A stretch of 38,032 nt of DNA, from positions 1 through 38,032 of the forward strand of contig PLZD01000013.1 of NCBI GenBank assembly GCA_003151975.1. The letters are read 5' to 3'. This document shows, piece by piece, positions 28,821 through 36,636 of the stretch. Below the pieces are notes generated by a model, which worked only from the letters and a program-made list of their open reading frames with translations, was not told the origin of the DNA and did not search any database. The number at the start of each line of letters is the position of its first letter. The stretch's first letter is position 1. The DNA is from Elusimicrobiota bacterium (lineage in GTDB: Bacteria; Elusimicrobiota; Elusimicrobia; UBA1565; UBA9628). A program made the position numbers and the translations under genes.

Positions 28821-30946
28821 AAGCGATCATCCGCCTGCTCTTGCGGTCGTTGTTCGGGTTTCGCGTCCATAACCCCGCGGTTCTTGACGCGCCCGGCCCC
28901 GTCATGCTGCTGCCCAATCACGCTTCCTGGTTCGATTGGCTCTTCGTGGCGGCCTGCCTCGACGACCGCTGGAAGATCGTAGCCTCCAACCAGGTCGCCC
29001 AGACCAGCTGGCTGCATCGGCTCATCATGATCAACCGGTTCACCTTTCTCGTCGATACCGATTCCCCGTACGCCGTCAAGCGAATGGCGGAATATTTGAA
29101 AGAGGGCGGCAAGTTGGTCCTTTTCCCGGAGGGCCGCATTTCGCGCACCGGCGCCCTGATGAGGCTCTTCGAAGGCACGGGCTTCCTGCTTTTCAAGACC
29201 AAGGCGAAAGTCATCACCTGCTATTTGCGAGGCACCAACCGGCTGCCCTTCTCGCCCAATCCGAACCGAAAAATATGGTTCCCGCGCGTCAGCGCTCATT
29301 TCGGCGAGGTCCTGACGCCGCCGGACTTGACGGGCACGAAAACTATGCGCGCGCGGCATAGGCTCACCGGCTGGCTGTACGAGGCGATGGTCAAGCAGCA
29401 ATTCGACATCGAACTCGAGGCCACGCCCAAAAACGTATTCGCGGCCATCCTGCAAACGGCGCGCCAATGCCAGGATGCCGTTGCGGTGGAAGATGTGACC
29501 CATCGGAAATTAACCTACCGGCGTTTGTTGGCGGGGGCGGATGCGATGGCGCGGCAGTGGCGCAGGCTGTGGCCCGGCCATTACAACGCGCGCATCGGAG
29601 TGATGCTGCCCGCTTCGCTGGCCATGCCGGTGACGATGCTGAGCCTTTGGGAGGCGGAGCTGATCCCGACGATCTTCAACTTCTCCGCGGGTGCCGCGAC
29701 CATGCTGGGATGCGCGCGGCTGGCCGGCGTCAAGCAGATCATCACCTCGAAAGAATTCCTGGAGCGGACCAAGCTGGACGTGAAGGCGATAAAGGATGCG
29801 GGCATCGAATTTATTTTGTTGGAGGATGTCAGCGCCCGGATCACGCGCGGCCAGCGATGGCGCTCGCTGCTGCGCGTCGCTTTGAACCCGCGGAGCCTGA
29901 TCCCGAAGCCGAGATCGGAGGTGGCCGTGATCCTTTTCACCAGCGGCTCGGAAGGCGTGCCCAAGGGAGTGGAGCTGACCCACACGAACCTCTTGGCCAA
30001 CATCCGCCAATTGCTCTCCGTGTTCGATCTAAACGACGGGGACCGTCTTTTCAATTCGATGCCGTTGTTTCACAGCTTCGGAGTCATCGGCATGGCCCTC
30101 CCGCTGATCCATGGCTGTTATGTGTTTCTTTATCCATCACCGCTTCATTACCGCGTGATCCCGGCGCTGATCTATGACTTGGACTGCACCGTGTTTTTCG
30201 GCACCAATACGTTTTTGAACGGCTACGCGCGCAAGGCCAATCCGTTCGATTTCCGCTCGCTGAGACTCCTTTTCGCGGCCGCGGAAAAACTGGAGGAAAG
30301 GACCGCCGACATCTGGGCGCGGCAATTCGGCACGCGCGTCTTGGAAGCTTACGGCGCGACCGAATGCAGCCCGTGCATCACGGTCAATACCCCGATCAAT
30401 CCGCGCTTCGGGTCCGCCGGAAAATTCATGCCGGGAATGGAGTATAAGCTCGAGAAGGTGGAAGGCGTCACCGAGGGCGGACGATTGTGGGTGCGCGGCC
30501 CGAACATCATGTGCGGCTATTTGAACGTGGAGGCCGATGAGAAGTTCGTGGCCTGCGGCGGCTGGTACGATACCGGCGACGTCGGACGCGTGGACGAAGA
30601 CGGCTTTCTCTACATTCTTGGCCGCCTAAAGCGCTTCGCCAAGGTCAGCGGCGAAATGGTCAGCCTGGCCGCCGCGGAGGAAGCTTTGGCCGGGGCGTTT
30701 CCGCAGTACGGCCTGCGCTTTCAAATCGCCGTGGTGGCCCGGCCCGACTCGGACCGGGGCGAAGCGCTGGTCGCAGTCTGCAACGAGCCAAGATTGAAGC
30801 CGGAGGAAATCCGCGCGGCGATCAGCAAGAAAGGGTTGAGCAATCTTTACGTCCCGAAGGAGATCAAATTTGTGCCGGACATTCCGAAGCTCGGCACAGG
30901 TAAAGTAGACCACCGCGAATTGCAGAAAATCATTACGGCAAGGTGA
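28817..30946 (+). CDS. aas: Bifunctional lysophospholipid acyltransferase / acyl-ACP synthetase
   Basis: Residues 1-200 are a PlsC-type acyltransferase: NHASWFD (His35-x4-Asp40) and FPEGRIS. Residues about 220-709 are an AMP-forming acyl-activating domain: LFTSGSEGVPKGVELTH (P-loop, about 373-389), YGATECSP and YDTGDVGRVDEDGFLYILGR. The length of 709 is close to E. coli Aas (719). The enzyme activates a fatty acid on ACP and transfers it to lysophosphatidylethanolamine on the inner face of the inner membrane. It is translationally coupled to lplT. The next gene, a Crp/Fnr-type regulator, begins 3 bp after its stop. Confidence 0.95.
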   Translation: MKAIIRLLLRSLFGFRVHNPAVLDAPGPVMLLPNHASWFDWLFVAACLDDRWKIVASNQVAQTSWLHRLIMINRFTFLVDTDSPYAVKRMAEYLKEGGKLVLFPEGRISRTGALMRLFEGTGFLLFKTKAKVITCYLRGTNRLPFSPNPNRKIWFPRVSAHFGEVLTPPDLTGTKTMRARHRLTGWLYEAMVKQQFDIELEATPKNVFAAILQTARQCQDAVAVEDVTHRKLTYRRLLAGADAMARQWRRLWPGHYNARIGVMLPASLAMPVTMLSLWEAELIPTIFNFSAGAATMLGCARLAGVKQIITSKEFLERTKLDVKAIKDAGIEFILLEDVSARITRGQRWRSLLRVALNPRSLIPKPRSEVAVILFTSGSEGVPKGVELTHTNLLANIRQLLSVFDLNDGDRLFNSMPLFHSFGVIGMALPLIHGCYVFLYPSPLHYRVIPALIYDLDCTVFFGTNTFLNGYARKANPFDFRSLRLLFAAAEKLEERTADIWARQFGTRVLEAYGATECSPCITVNTPINPRFGSAGKFMPGMEYKLEKVEGVTEGGRLWVRGPNIMCGYLNVEADEKFVACGGWYDTGDVGRVDEDGFLYILGRLKRFAKVSGEMVSLAAAEEALAGAFPQYGLRFQIAVVARPDSDRGEALVAVCNEPRLKPEEIRAAISKKGLSNLYVPKEIKFVPDIPKLGTGKVDHRELQKIITAR

Positions 30947-30949
30947 TAT

Positions 30950-31687
30950 ATGAAAACCATAATGCGGGTCGGCGTGCCGGTTTTGCTCGAGCCGCCCCGG
31001 GACGAGGCATTCCACGGGAATCTTAAGACCTTCCTGCCTCAATTGGAGCTGTTCCGCGATATCACGCCTTCTGTATTGCAGGAGTTCGCCTCCAAATTGC
31101 GCGTGCACCGGTTCGCCGCCAACGAACACTTGCCCGCGCAGGCGGAGTTGGAGCAGAGCTGCTGGATCGTGCTGGAGGGGGTTATCGAGCGCAGGGTGAT
31201 CTCATCGGCGGGAAACATGACGGCCGTCGACGTGGCCGCGCAGGGAGACATCTTTGGCTGTCTCTTCGGCGCCTGCTCCGTGCCGATGCACGTCGAATCG
31301 GTGGCCTTGGCGCCGTCGATCGCCGCCAGCATATCTTGCGAGGATTGCAGAGCCATACTGCCGCACGCGCCGTTGTTCAACCAGAATCTGATCCGCCTGT
31401 TGTCGAGGCGATTGCGCGAGGCGCGGGAGCTCAGAGCGATGACCGCGGAGCCAGCGAGAATAAGAGTACTCTGGACCCTCCTCTTGCTTTATTTGAAGCT
31501 GGGAGCGGAGATCCCGTTAACGCGGACGAACATGGCCGAAGTCGCTGGCGCGGCGAGGGAAACGGTAATCCGCACGCTCTCGCCGCTCGAGAAGAAGGGA
31601 GACATCCGCACTGTGCGGGGCAAGATCCATGTTCTCAATCCCCATGGCTTGGCGGAATTCTTGGAGAAGATCAAAGCGCCGGCTTGA
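30950..31687 (+). CDS. Crp/Fnr-family transcriptional regulator
   Basis: A cyclic-nucleotide-binding-like domain (residues about 30-140: FRDITPSVLQEFASKLRVHRFAANEHL) is followed by a winged HTH (PLTRTNMAEVAGAARETVIRTLSPLEKKGDIRTVRGKIHVLN). The canonical cAMP pocket RS is not evident and an Fnr-type Cys cluster is absent, so the ligand is unknown. At 245 aa it is of normal length. It starts 3 bp after aas and may regulate this operon. The recurring TCCG promoter element is not a Crp/Fnr palindrome, so a direct link to it is doubtful. Confidence 0.9.
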   Translation: MKTIMRVGVPVLLEPPRDEAFHGNLKTFLPQLELFRDITPSVLQEFASKLRVHRFAANEHLPAQAELEQSCWIVLEGVIERRVISSAGNMTAVDVAAQGDIFGCLFGACSVPMHVESVALAPSIAASISCEDCRAILPHAPLFNQNLIRLLSRRLREARELRAMTAEPARIRVLWTLLLLYLKLGAEIPLTRTNMAEVAGAARETVIRTLSPLEKKGDIRTVRGKIHVLNPHGLAEFLEKIKAPA

Positions 31688-31734
31688 CCCGTCCATGCCG
31701 CAATACGGAGTTTTACGCGGAACGCAGGTAGAAG

Positions 31735-31769
31735 TCCGGATTGTGCCGACGCCAAGCGGCGGCTATCCT
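31735..31769 (+). promoter_or_regulatory. TCCG-N23-TATCCT promoter of the exbB-exbD operon
   Basis: TCCGGA (31735-31740), followed by TTGTGC, total 23 bp, then TATCCT (31764-31769). The ATG at 31771 would lie upstream of the transcription start and is rejected; the ATG at 31801 has GGAG five nucleotides upstream. Confidence 0.6.
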
Positions 31770-31800
31770 TATGGTACGGGGCTGGAATGATCGGAGCAAG

Positions 31801-32427
31801 ATGAAATCACTTCTGATGTCTTTGGCGGTCACCGGCGGCGACTGGGTGATCTGGGCGCTCGGCTTGGCCTCGGTGGCCGCGGTCGCCGCGATGTACGACC
31901 GCTTCCAGCTCCTGCGGGCCGAGGCGGCCGCGCTGGCGATGCTGCGCGGGCCGTTTCTCGCCGCGCTGCAGGCCGACGATCCGGTCGCGGTGCGCAAGGC
32001 GTTGACTTCTTATCCCGGAAGCGCCTCGCGCGCGCTGACCGAGGCGCTCGACAACCTGCCGCGCGGGCCGGAAGCCGCGGCCGAGCACCTCGCCGCCGCG
32101 CTCTCCGACGAGCGCCGCCGCCTCGATCGCCGATTGCTGATTCTCGGCACGCTGGGCAACAACGCGCCGTTCATCGGACTGTTCGGCACGGTGCTGGGCG
32201 TCATCAAGGCCTTTCGCGACCTGTCGCAGAGCGGCGCGGGCCCGGAAGTCGTGATGGCGGGGCTTTCCGAGGCGCTCGTCGCGACCGCGGTCGGCCTGCT
32301 CGTGGCCCTGCCGTGCGTCGTCGCTTTCAACAATCTGCAGAAGCGCGTCCGCAACCTTGTCGGCGAAACCGAGGCGTTGGGCCGCCGCCTGGGCGCGTCG
32401 GCGCGCGCCGAGACCAAGCGCCGCTAA
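31801..32427 (+). CDS. exbB: ExbB/TolQ/MotA-type proton channel protein
   Basis: A 208-aa inner-membrane protein. Helix 1 is TGGDWVIWALGLASVAAVAAMYDRFQLLR; helices 2-3 carry the family motif LGTLGNNAPFIGLFGTVLGVIKAFRDLS ... VATAVGLLVALPCVVAFNNL. ExbB pentamers with an ExbD dimer form the proton-driven motor that energises TonB. The next genes encode ExbD and a TonB-like fusion. Start at 31801 selected by Shine-Dalgarno and promoter position. The assignment to Exb rather than Tol is by neighbourhood and is uncertain. Confidence 0.9.
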   Translation: MKSLLMSLAVTGGDWVIWALGLASVAAVAAMYDRFQLLRAEAAALAMLRGPFLAALQADDPVAVRKALTSYPGSASRALTEALDNLPRGPEAAAEHLAAALSDERRRLDRRLLILGTLGNNAPFIGLFGTVLGVIKAFRDLSQSGAGPEVVMAGLSEALVATAVGLLVALPCVVAFNNLQKRVRNLVGETEALGRRLGASARAETKRR

Positions 32428-32437
32428 AGGAGCCCCC

Positions 32438-32839
32438 GTGGAAGCCTCCGACGACGAAGAAGGCGGGATCACCGGCATCAACATTACCCCGCTCGTCGAC
32501 GTGACGTTGGTCGTGCTGATCATCTTCATGGCGACCGCCCCCCTGATCGCGCGCCGCGCGATCAAAGTCGACCTGCCCAAGGCCGCTCTGCACGAGAAAA
32601 CGGAGACCGACGCGCTCAGCGTGGCGCTCGACGGCGCGCGGCGCCTGACGCTCTCGGGCAAGGCCGTCACCGCGGACCAGTTGAAGCGGGCGCTGGCGCT
32701 CGCGGCGTTGGCCGACCCCGGCCAGGCGGTCACGGTCGCGGCGGACCACAACCTGCCTTACGGCGAGGTGACGGCACTCCTCGACGACATCCGCGGCGCC
32801 GGCGTGCGCAAGGTCGGGCTGGAGGTCGCCCGCAAATGA
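32438..32839 (+). CDS. exbD: ExbD/TolR-family proton channel protein
   Basis: A 133-aa protein with a single N-terminal helix (GINITPLVDVTLVVLIIFMATAPLI); Asp21 in PLVDV is the conserved proton-carrying residue of ExbD/TolR. The periplasmic domain follows (LSVALDGARRLTLSGKAV ... VAADHNLPYGEVTALLDDIRGAGVRKVGLEV). The start is GTG at 32438, set by AAAGGAG six nucleotides upstream; the longer frame only shadows exbB. Its stop overlaps the next ATG (ATGA), so the TonB-like protein is co-translated. Confidence 0.92.
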   Translation: MEASDDEEGGITGINITPLVDVTLVVLIIFMATAPLIARRAIKVDLPKAALHEKTETDALSVALDGARRLTLSGKAVTADQLKRALALAALADPGQAVTVAADHNLPYGEVTALLDDIRGAGVRKVGLEVARK

Positions 32840-33942
32840 ACCGAGCGCCCGAGGCTCCGCCTCCCGCACGTTCGCTCGCCGTGTCGTCTGCCCTCCACCT
32901 CGCCTTCTTTTCGCTGGCTCTGTTCGGCGCTCACCTGCTGGGGTCCGTGTCGACCGCGCCCGTGCCGCCGATGGAGATCGTGATCTCGACCCCGGCCAAG
33001 GTCGAAGCGGCGCCGGAGAAGCCGGCCGTCGCTCCGGTGAAGCCGCCGCCGAAGGCCCAGGTCGCCAGGAATCATGAAGAGCCCATGTCCAGGACTCGCA
33101 AAGCCGCGGAGTACGGCAATGTCCACGCCCAATTCGCTCTCGGCGGGTCGTATTACATCGGTCGCGGGGTCGCGCAAAATTACGGGGAGGCCGCGTCTTG
33201 GTTTCGCAAAGCCGCCGACCAGGGAGATTCCCGGGCGCAATCCAATCTCGGGACGATGTATTACGAAGGTCACGGGGTCGCCCAAAGTTATGCGCAGGCC
33301 GCGTTCTGGTATCGCAAGTCCGCCGACCAGGGCTATGCCGATGCGCAATCCATGCTCGGAGTCATGCACTACCAAGGTCTTGGGGTCGCCAAGAATTATC
33401 GAGAGGCCGTGTCCTGGTTCCGCAAGGCCGCCGAGCAGCGCTATCCCGAGGCGCAATACTATCTCGGGGGGATGTACCGCGATGGCGATGGAGTCGCGAA
33501 GGATTACGAAGAGGCCGTCGCTTTGTTTCGCAAGGCCGCGGAGCATCGCTATGCCCCGGCGAGTTACGCTCTCGGGTTGATGTACTTCCAAGGTCATGGG
33601 GTCGTTAGGGATTATCAAATGGCCGCGACTTGGCTTGGCAAGGCCGCGGAACACGGTCAAGCCGATGCGCAATACTTTCTTGGGGCGATGTATGACCTGG
33701 GTCTAGGGGTCGTCAAAAGTCCTGGAGAGGCCCTATTCTGGTATCGCGCAGCAGCGGAGCAGGGCAATGCCGCCGCGCAGGGCGCCCTTCGGGAATTGGG
33801 AAAATCTCATGGCAATACTCCAGGAGCCCCCTCGCAGGGCCAGAGACCCAAGCCAGGTCCGACAGCGCCCACGGTGGTTTCCCACGAAGAAATCTGGGAC
33901 ATGATTCATGCCGCTATTAATCGTAGGGCGGGGGATAAATGA
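32836..33942 (+). CDS. TonB-like N-terminus fused to Sel1 repeats
   Basis: The N-terminus is TonB-type: short cytoplasmic lead, one helix (residues about 13-38) containing Ser17-x3-His21, the Ser/His face by which TonB contacts ExbB/D, and a Pro/Lys/Ala-rich periplasmic linker (about 42-76). In place of the TonB C-terminal domain there are six full 36-residue Sel1-like repeats plus a partial seventh (33097-33744 and beyond), each of the RKAAxQGxxxAQxxLGxMYxxGxGVxxxYxxA type. A short basic tail (about 335-368) follows. Sel1 repeats form superhelical protein-binding scaffolds. So the motor may drive or position a protein complex instead of a TonB-dependent receptor; that is inference. Confidence 0.85.
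   Translation: MNRAPEAPPPARSLAVSSALHLAFFSLALFGAHLLGSVSTAPVPPMEIVISTPAKVEAAPEKPAVAPVKPPPKAQVARNHEEPMSRTRKAAEYGNVHAQFALGGSYYIGRGVAQNYGEAASWFRKAADQGDSRAQSNLGTMYYEGHGVAQSYAQAAFWYRKSADQGYADAQSMLGVMHYQGLGVAKNYREAVSWFRKAAEQRYPEAQYYLGGMYRDGDGVAKDYEEAVALFRKAAEHRYAPASYALGLMYFQGHGVVRDYQMAATWLGKAAEHGQADAQYFLGAMYDLGLGVVKSPGEALFWYRAAAEQGNAAAQGALRELGKSHGNTPGAPSQGQRPKPGPTAPTVVSHEEIWDMIHAAINRRAGDK
33097..33744 (+). repeat. Six tandem 108-bp Sel1 repeats
   Basis: Each unit encodes 36 residues; the repeats are similar also at DNA level, so other frames show periodic patterns. Units begin with codons for RKAA or GKAA. They are coding repeats and not a CRISPR array or satellite. Confidence 0.88.
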
Positions 33943-34003
33943 CGGAGAGCACTTTCAGCTTTTTTTCTCCGGCCTCGCTCCAACAAATAGGCCAGAGTTC
34001 CGC

Positions 34004-34009
34004 TAAACT
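34004..34009 (+). promoter_or_regulatory. -10 element, predicted leaderless promoter of the catalase-like gene
   Basis: TAAACT, then CTACGC (6 nt) and ATG at 34016. A T7 tract at 33960-33966 lies upstream. No TCCG element at the 23-bp position. Confidence 0.5.
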
Positions 34010-34015
34010 CTACGC

Positions 34016-35095
34016 ATGATTCGATTCCTCTTGGCGGCCGCGCTGCTCCAGGCGCCCTGGGCTTTCGCCGCTCAATCCTACGAATCCGTCCCTCCGGGCG
34101 AGGCGGAAGCGACCGCCGAAATCACCGCGCTGATCAAAGACACGGTCGCCAAGGACCAAAAGGAGACCGGAAGCGCTCATCGCGACGTTCACGCCAAAGC
34201 CCACGGCTGCGTGCGGGCGCAATTCCGCGTGAACGAGAAGCTCCCTCCGGAACTGCGGCAGGGGATTTTCCAGGAAGGCCGCGTTTATCGGAGTTGGATA
34301 CGCTATTCCAACGGCGCGGGACGCGCGGCGAAGGATTCAAAATACGACGTCCGCGGGATGGCGATCAAGCTCCTCGGCGTGCCGGGCCCCAAGCTCGCCG
34401 GCGACGAGAAAGCGACCCAGGATTTCCTGCTGATTAACGGTCAGGCCTTCTTCGTCCGCGACGCGGCCGACTACGTGGAGTTTTCGAAAGCCGCGGCGGC
34501 GGGCAAACCGTTTTCCTTCTTCGTCCACGGCTTCAATCCATTCCGGTGGCGGTTTCATGAGCTGAGGATCGCGTTTGCCCTCCTGCGTAAGAAGGCGGAG
34601 AATCCTCTCGACATCCGGTACTGGTCCCTGACGCCCTATTTATTGGGCGAGGCCGGTCCCGTGAAATATTCCGCGCGTCCCTGCGCGGCCGCTTCGGTCG
34701 AAAAGCCCGACAAGAATAAGCCTGACTTCCTGCGCGAGGCGATGTCCGCCCGGCTGAAGAACGGCGGAGCGTGCTTCGAATTCCTCGTCCAGTTGCGGAC
34801 GGACCCGTCTCATGAGCCCGTCGAGGATCCGACCGTGAGGTGGAACGAAAAGGCGTCTCCTTTCCGGCCGGTCGCGACGATCGACATTCCGGCGCAGCGC
34901 TTCGAAAGCCCGGAGCAGCAGAAATTCTGCGAGGACCTCTCGATGAACCCTTGGCATGCGGCGCCGGAGCACCGGCCTCTCGGCGGGATCAATCGCGTCA
35001 GGAAGGTCGTTTACGAAACCATCTCGAAGTTCCGCCATGATTTAAACGGCGCGCCGCGCTCGGAACCGACCGGCGACGAGACCTTCGCGCAATAG
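34016..35095 (+). CDS. Periplasmic catalase-related haem protein (y4iL-like)
   Basis: A signal peptide (MIRFLLAAALLQAPWAFAAQS) precedes a catalase-fold protein of 359 aa, shorter than full catalases (about 480 or more). HRDVHAKAHGCVRAQFRV contains candidate distal His; ATQDFLLINGQAFFVRDA matches the catalase core; NPWHAAPEHRPLGGINRVRKVVYETISKFRHDLNG contains the RxxxY motif that supplies the proximal haem tyrosine. It resembles the y4iL-like branch of catalase-related proteins, whose activity is not established: peroxidase or haem-dependent chemistry are both possible. ATG set by a TAAACT box 6 nt upstream. Confidence 0.87.
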   Translation: MIRFLLAAALLQAPWAFAAQSYESVPPGEAEATAEITALIKDTVAKDQKETGSAHRDVHAKAHGCVRAQFRVNEKLPPELRQGIFQEGRVYRSWIRYSNGAGRAAKDSKYDVRGMAIKLLGVPGPKLAGDEKATQDFLLINGQAFFVRDAADYVEFSKAAAAGKPFSFFVHGFNPFRWRFHELRIAFALLRKKAENPLDIRYWSLTPYLLGEAGPVKYSARPCAAASVEKPDKNKPDFLREAMSARLKNGGACFEFLVQLRTDPSHEPVEDPTVRWNEKASPFRPVATIDIPAQRFESPEQQKFCEDLSMNPWHAAPEHRPLGGINRVRKVVYETISKFRHDLNGAPRSEPTGDETFAQ

Positions 35096-35118
35096 CGCGT
35101 AGACGCCTATGTATTATT

Positions 35119-35153
35119 CCGCATAGTCGGGGGTCGGGACCGGCGGTATACTC
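35119..35153 (+). promoter_or_regulatory. TCCG-N23-TATACT promoter of the PqiA-like gene
   Basis: TCCGCA (35119-35124), 23 bp, TATACT (35148-35153). The leader runs about 20 nt to the ATG at 35179, with GAGGG six nucleotides upstream. Confidence 0.65.
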
Positions 35154-35178
35154 CCCCTAGAGCGTCGAGGGAAATCCA

Positions 35179-36504
35179 ATGACGGTCCCGCCAGAAAGGG
35201 CTGCGCGCGTCGCTCTCCTTACCATGTCCGATCGAACGAGACTGCTCCTGATCCTGGTTCCCGTGCTGGCGGTCAACGTCTTCTTGGGCGTCGATATCTA
35301 CCGCCTCTCCTCGCGGCGAGAAAAGGTCAAGGAAGACTACAGCCGGATCAACAGCATACGCTACGGGCTTCTCTCCGTGGATTCATGGGAAGAGCGCATC
35401 CGATCGGTCCTCGTGCGCAAGATCGGAGACTTCGAAATATCCAAGGGGCAGGAAGCCATCCTGCGCAGCGAGATCTCAACGGCTCTCAACACGCTGATCA
35501 CCGAAGCGGACAAGATGCTGCAGACGCGCCAAAGAACCCTTAAAGGCAAAGTGCGAAAAGTGCTCATCCGGGAGTTCGTCGACATGGACGACATGCGCAA
35601 GAAGGTCCCGGCCTTGACGCAGGCCATCCTCGATGAGCTCCAGACGCGCAGCCATCAGAGGAAGTTCAAGAAGATCGCCCGGAAGGACCTCGACGACTAC
35701 GCGGCGCAGACCCATGACAATCCCGACGACACGGCGCAGCATAGCGCGCTCTTGGCCCGATACCAGGCGGCGAGCGTCGCGGATTTCAACGGCGGCGCGG
35801 GACGGCGGCTTCAGTCTTTGGATTCCGACATCCAGGGCTGCACCGCCCTGATGCTCGACAGCGCGCTGGTATTCCTTTTCGCCTGGTGGCTCGCGCGCAG
35901 GAAGCCCGAGCTGCACAGCCCCCTGTTTTCCTTGTCGGCGGCGTTTGCCCTCGTTTTGCTCCTCGTAGGCCTAGCCTCGCCGATGATCGATATCGACGCG
36001 CGGATCAAGAACGTGGATTTCCTGCTGTGGGGGGAGCACGTTCAATTCAAAGATCAGATCTTATTCTTCAGAAGCAAGACCATCCTGCAGGTGGTCGGGA
36101 TATTGCTGGAAACAAGGAAGGCCGACTCGATCGTGGTGGGCGCGCTTCTTCTGCTGTTCAGCGTGCTCTTTCCGATCTTCAAATTGATCTCGATGGAAGC
36201 GTACATGCGGGGCGGCGTTGAGGTCAGGAGGAGCAGGTTGGTCGACTTCTTCGCGTTCCGGTCGGGCAAATGGTCCATGGCGGATGTCACCGTGGTGGCG
36301 ATCTTCATCGCCTACATCGGCTTCAAGGGACTATTGAGCAACCAGCTGGCCGGACTCAATATCAAGGCGGAGTACGTGGAGATCATCGCCACCAACGAAA
36401 CGGCGCTGCAGCCTGGATTCATCATCTTCGGGGCCTTCGTGCTGTTCGGTTTCGCGCTTTCGGAAATCTTGAAACTTGTAAGAAATTCAAGCCCGCTTCA
36501 GTGA
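35179..36504 (+). CDS. PqiA-like membrane protein with extra N-terminal domain
   Basis: The C-terminal half resembles PqiA: LLLLFSVLFPIFKLISMEAYMRGG followed by FRSGKWSMADVTVVAIFIAYIGF, the WSM-D signature of that family. The N-terminal half has one helix (RLLLILVPVLAVNVFLGVDIY), then about 170 charged, mostly helical residues (about 50-215) that are not part of PqiA, then further helices (from about 220). PqiA proteins work with an MCE protein (PqiB) in intermembrane lipid transport; no PqiB is in this window. Nearby phospholipid genes make a lipid role plausible, but this is inference. Confidence 0.75.
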   Translation: MTVPPERAARVALLTMSDRTRLLLILVPVLAVNVFLGVDIYRLSSRREKVKEDYSRINSIRYGLLSVDSWEERIRSVLVRKIGDFEISKGQEAILRSEISTALNTLITEADKMLQTRQRTLKGKVRKVLIREFVDMDDMRKKVPALTQAILDELQTRSHQRKFKKIARKDLDDYAAQTHDNPDDTAQHSALLARYQAASVADFNGGAGRRLQSLDSDIQGCTALMLDSALVFLFAWWLARRKPELHSPLFSLSAAFALVLLLVGLASPMIDIDARIKNVDFLLWGEHVQFKDQILFFRSKTILQVVGILLETRKADSIVVGALLLLFSVLFPIFKLISMEAYMRGGVEVRRSRLVDFFAFRSGKWSMADVTVVAIFIAYIGFKGLLSNQLAGLNIKAEYVEIIATNETALQPGFIIFGAFVLFGFALSEILKLVRNSSPLQ

Positions 36505-36512
36505 GGAAAACA

Positions 36513-36629
36513 ATGGTCAAGCGCAAATTAGATTCGGCCTCAAAGATCGAGAATGCTAAGAGCCGCCCTGTGGTGAGAGTCGAGTATCCCGGCGAGGGCG
36601 AGGTCATCGCGCAGAATCTTGCGGAGTGA
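36513..36629 (+). CDS. 38-aa protein, truncated relative of the Ig-like protein
   Basis: GAGG lies 5 nt before the ATG and the gene starts 8 nt after the PqiA-like stop, so it could be translated. Residues about 20-33 (VVRVEYPGEGEVIAQ) repeat the start of the 94-aa Ig-like protein (VRVEYPSEGAVIARP), then the frame ends at a stop codon just before a TCCG promoter. It looks like the remnant of a duplicate whose 3' part was lost. Confidence 0.55.
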   Translation: MVKRKLDSASKIENAKSRPVVRVEYPGEGEVIAQNLAE

Positions 36630-36636
36630 GTACAAT

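Noticed and set aside
31697-31725. ATACGGAGT, reverse of a TCCG element, after the Crp-like gene
   Set aside because: On the minus strand no -10 hexamer lies 23 bp downstream; it may be a remnant but is not a supported promoter.
33097-33744. Periodic 108-bp repeats considered as CRISPR or satellite DNA
   Set aside because: They code for Sel1 repeats in frame; units are contiguous, lack unique spacers and diverge at third positions.
33950-33985. Possible terminator with T7 tract after the Sel1 gene
   Set aside because: The inverted repeat CGGAGA/TCTCCG puts the T tract in the loop instead of after a stem, so it does not look like an intrinsic terminator.
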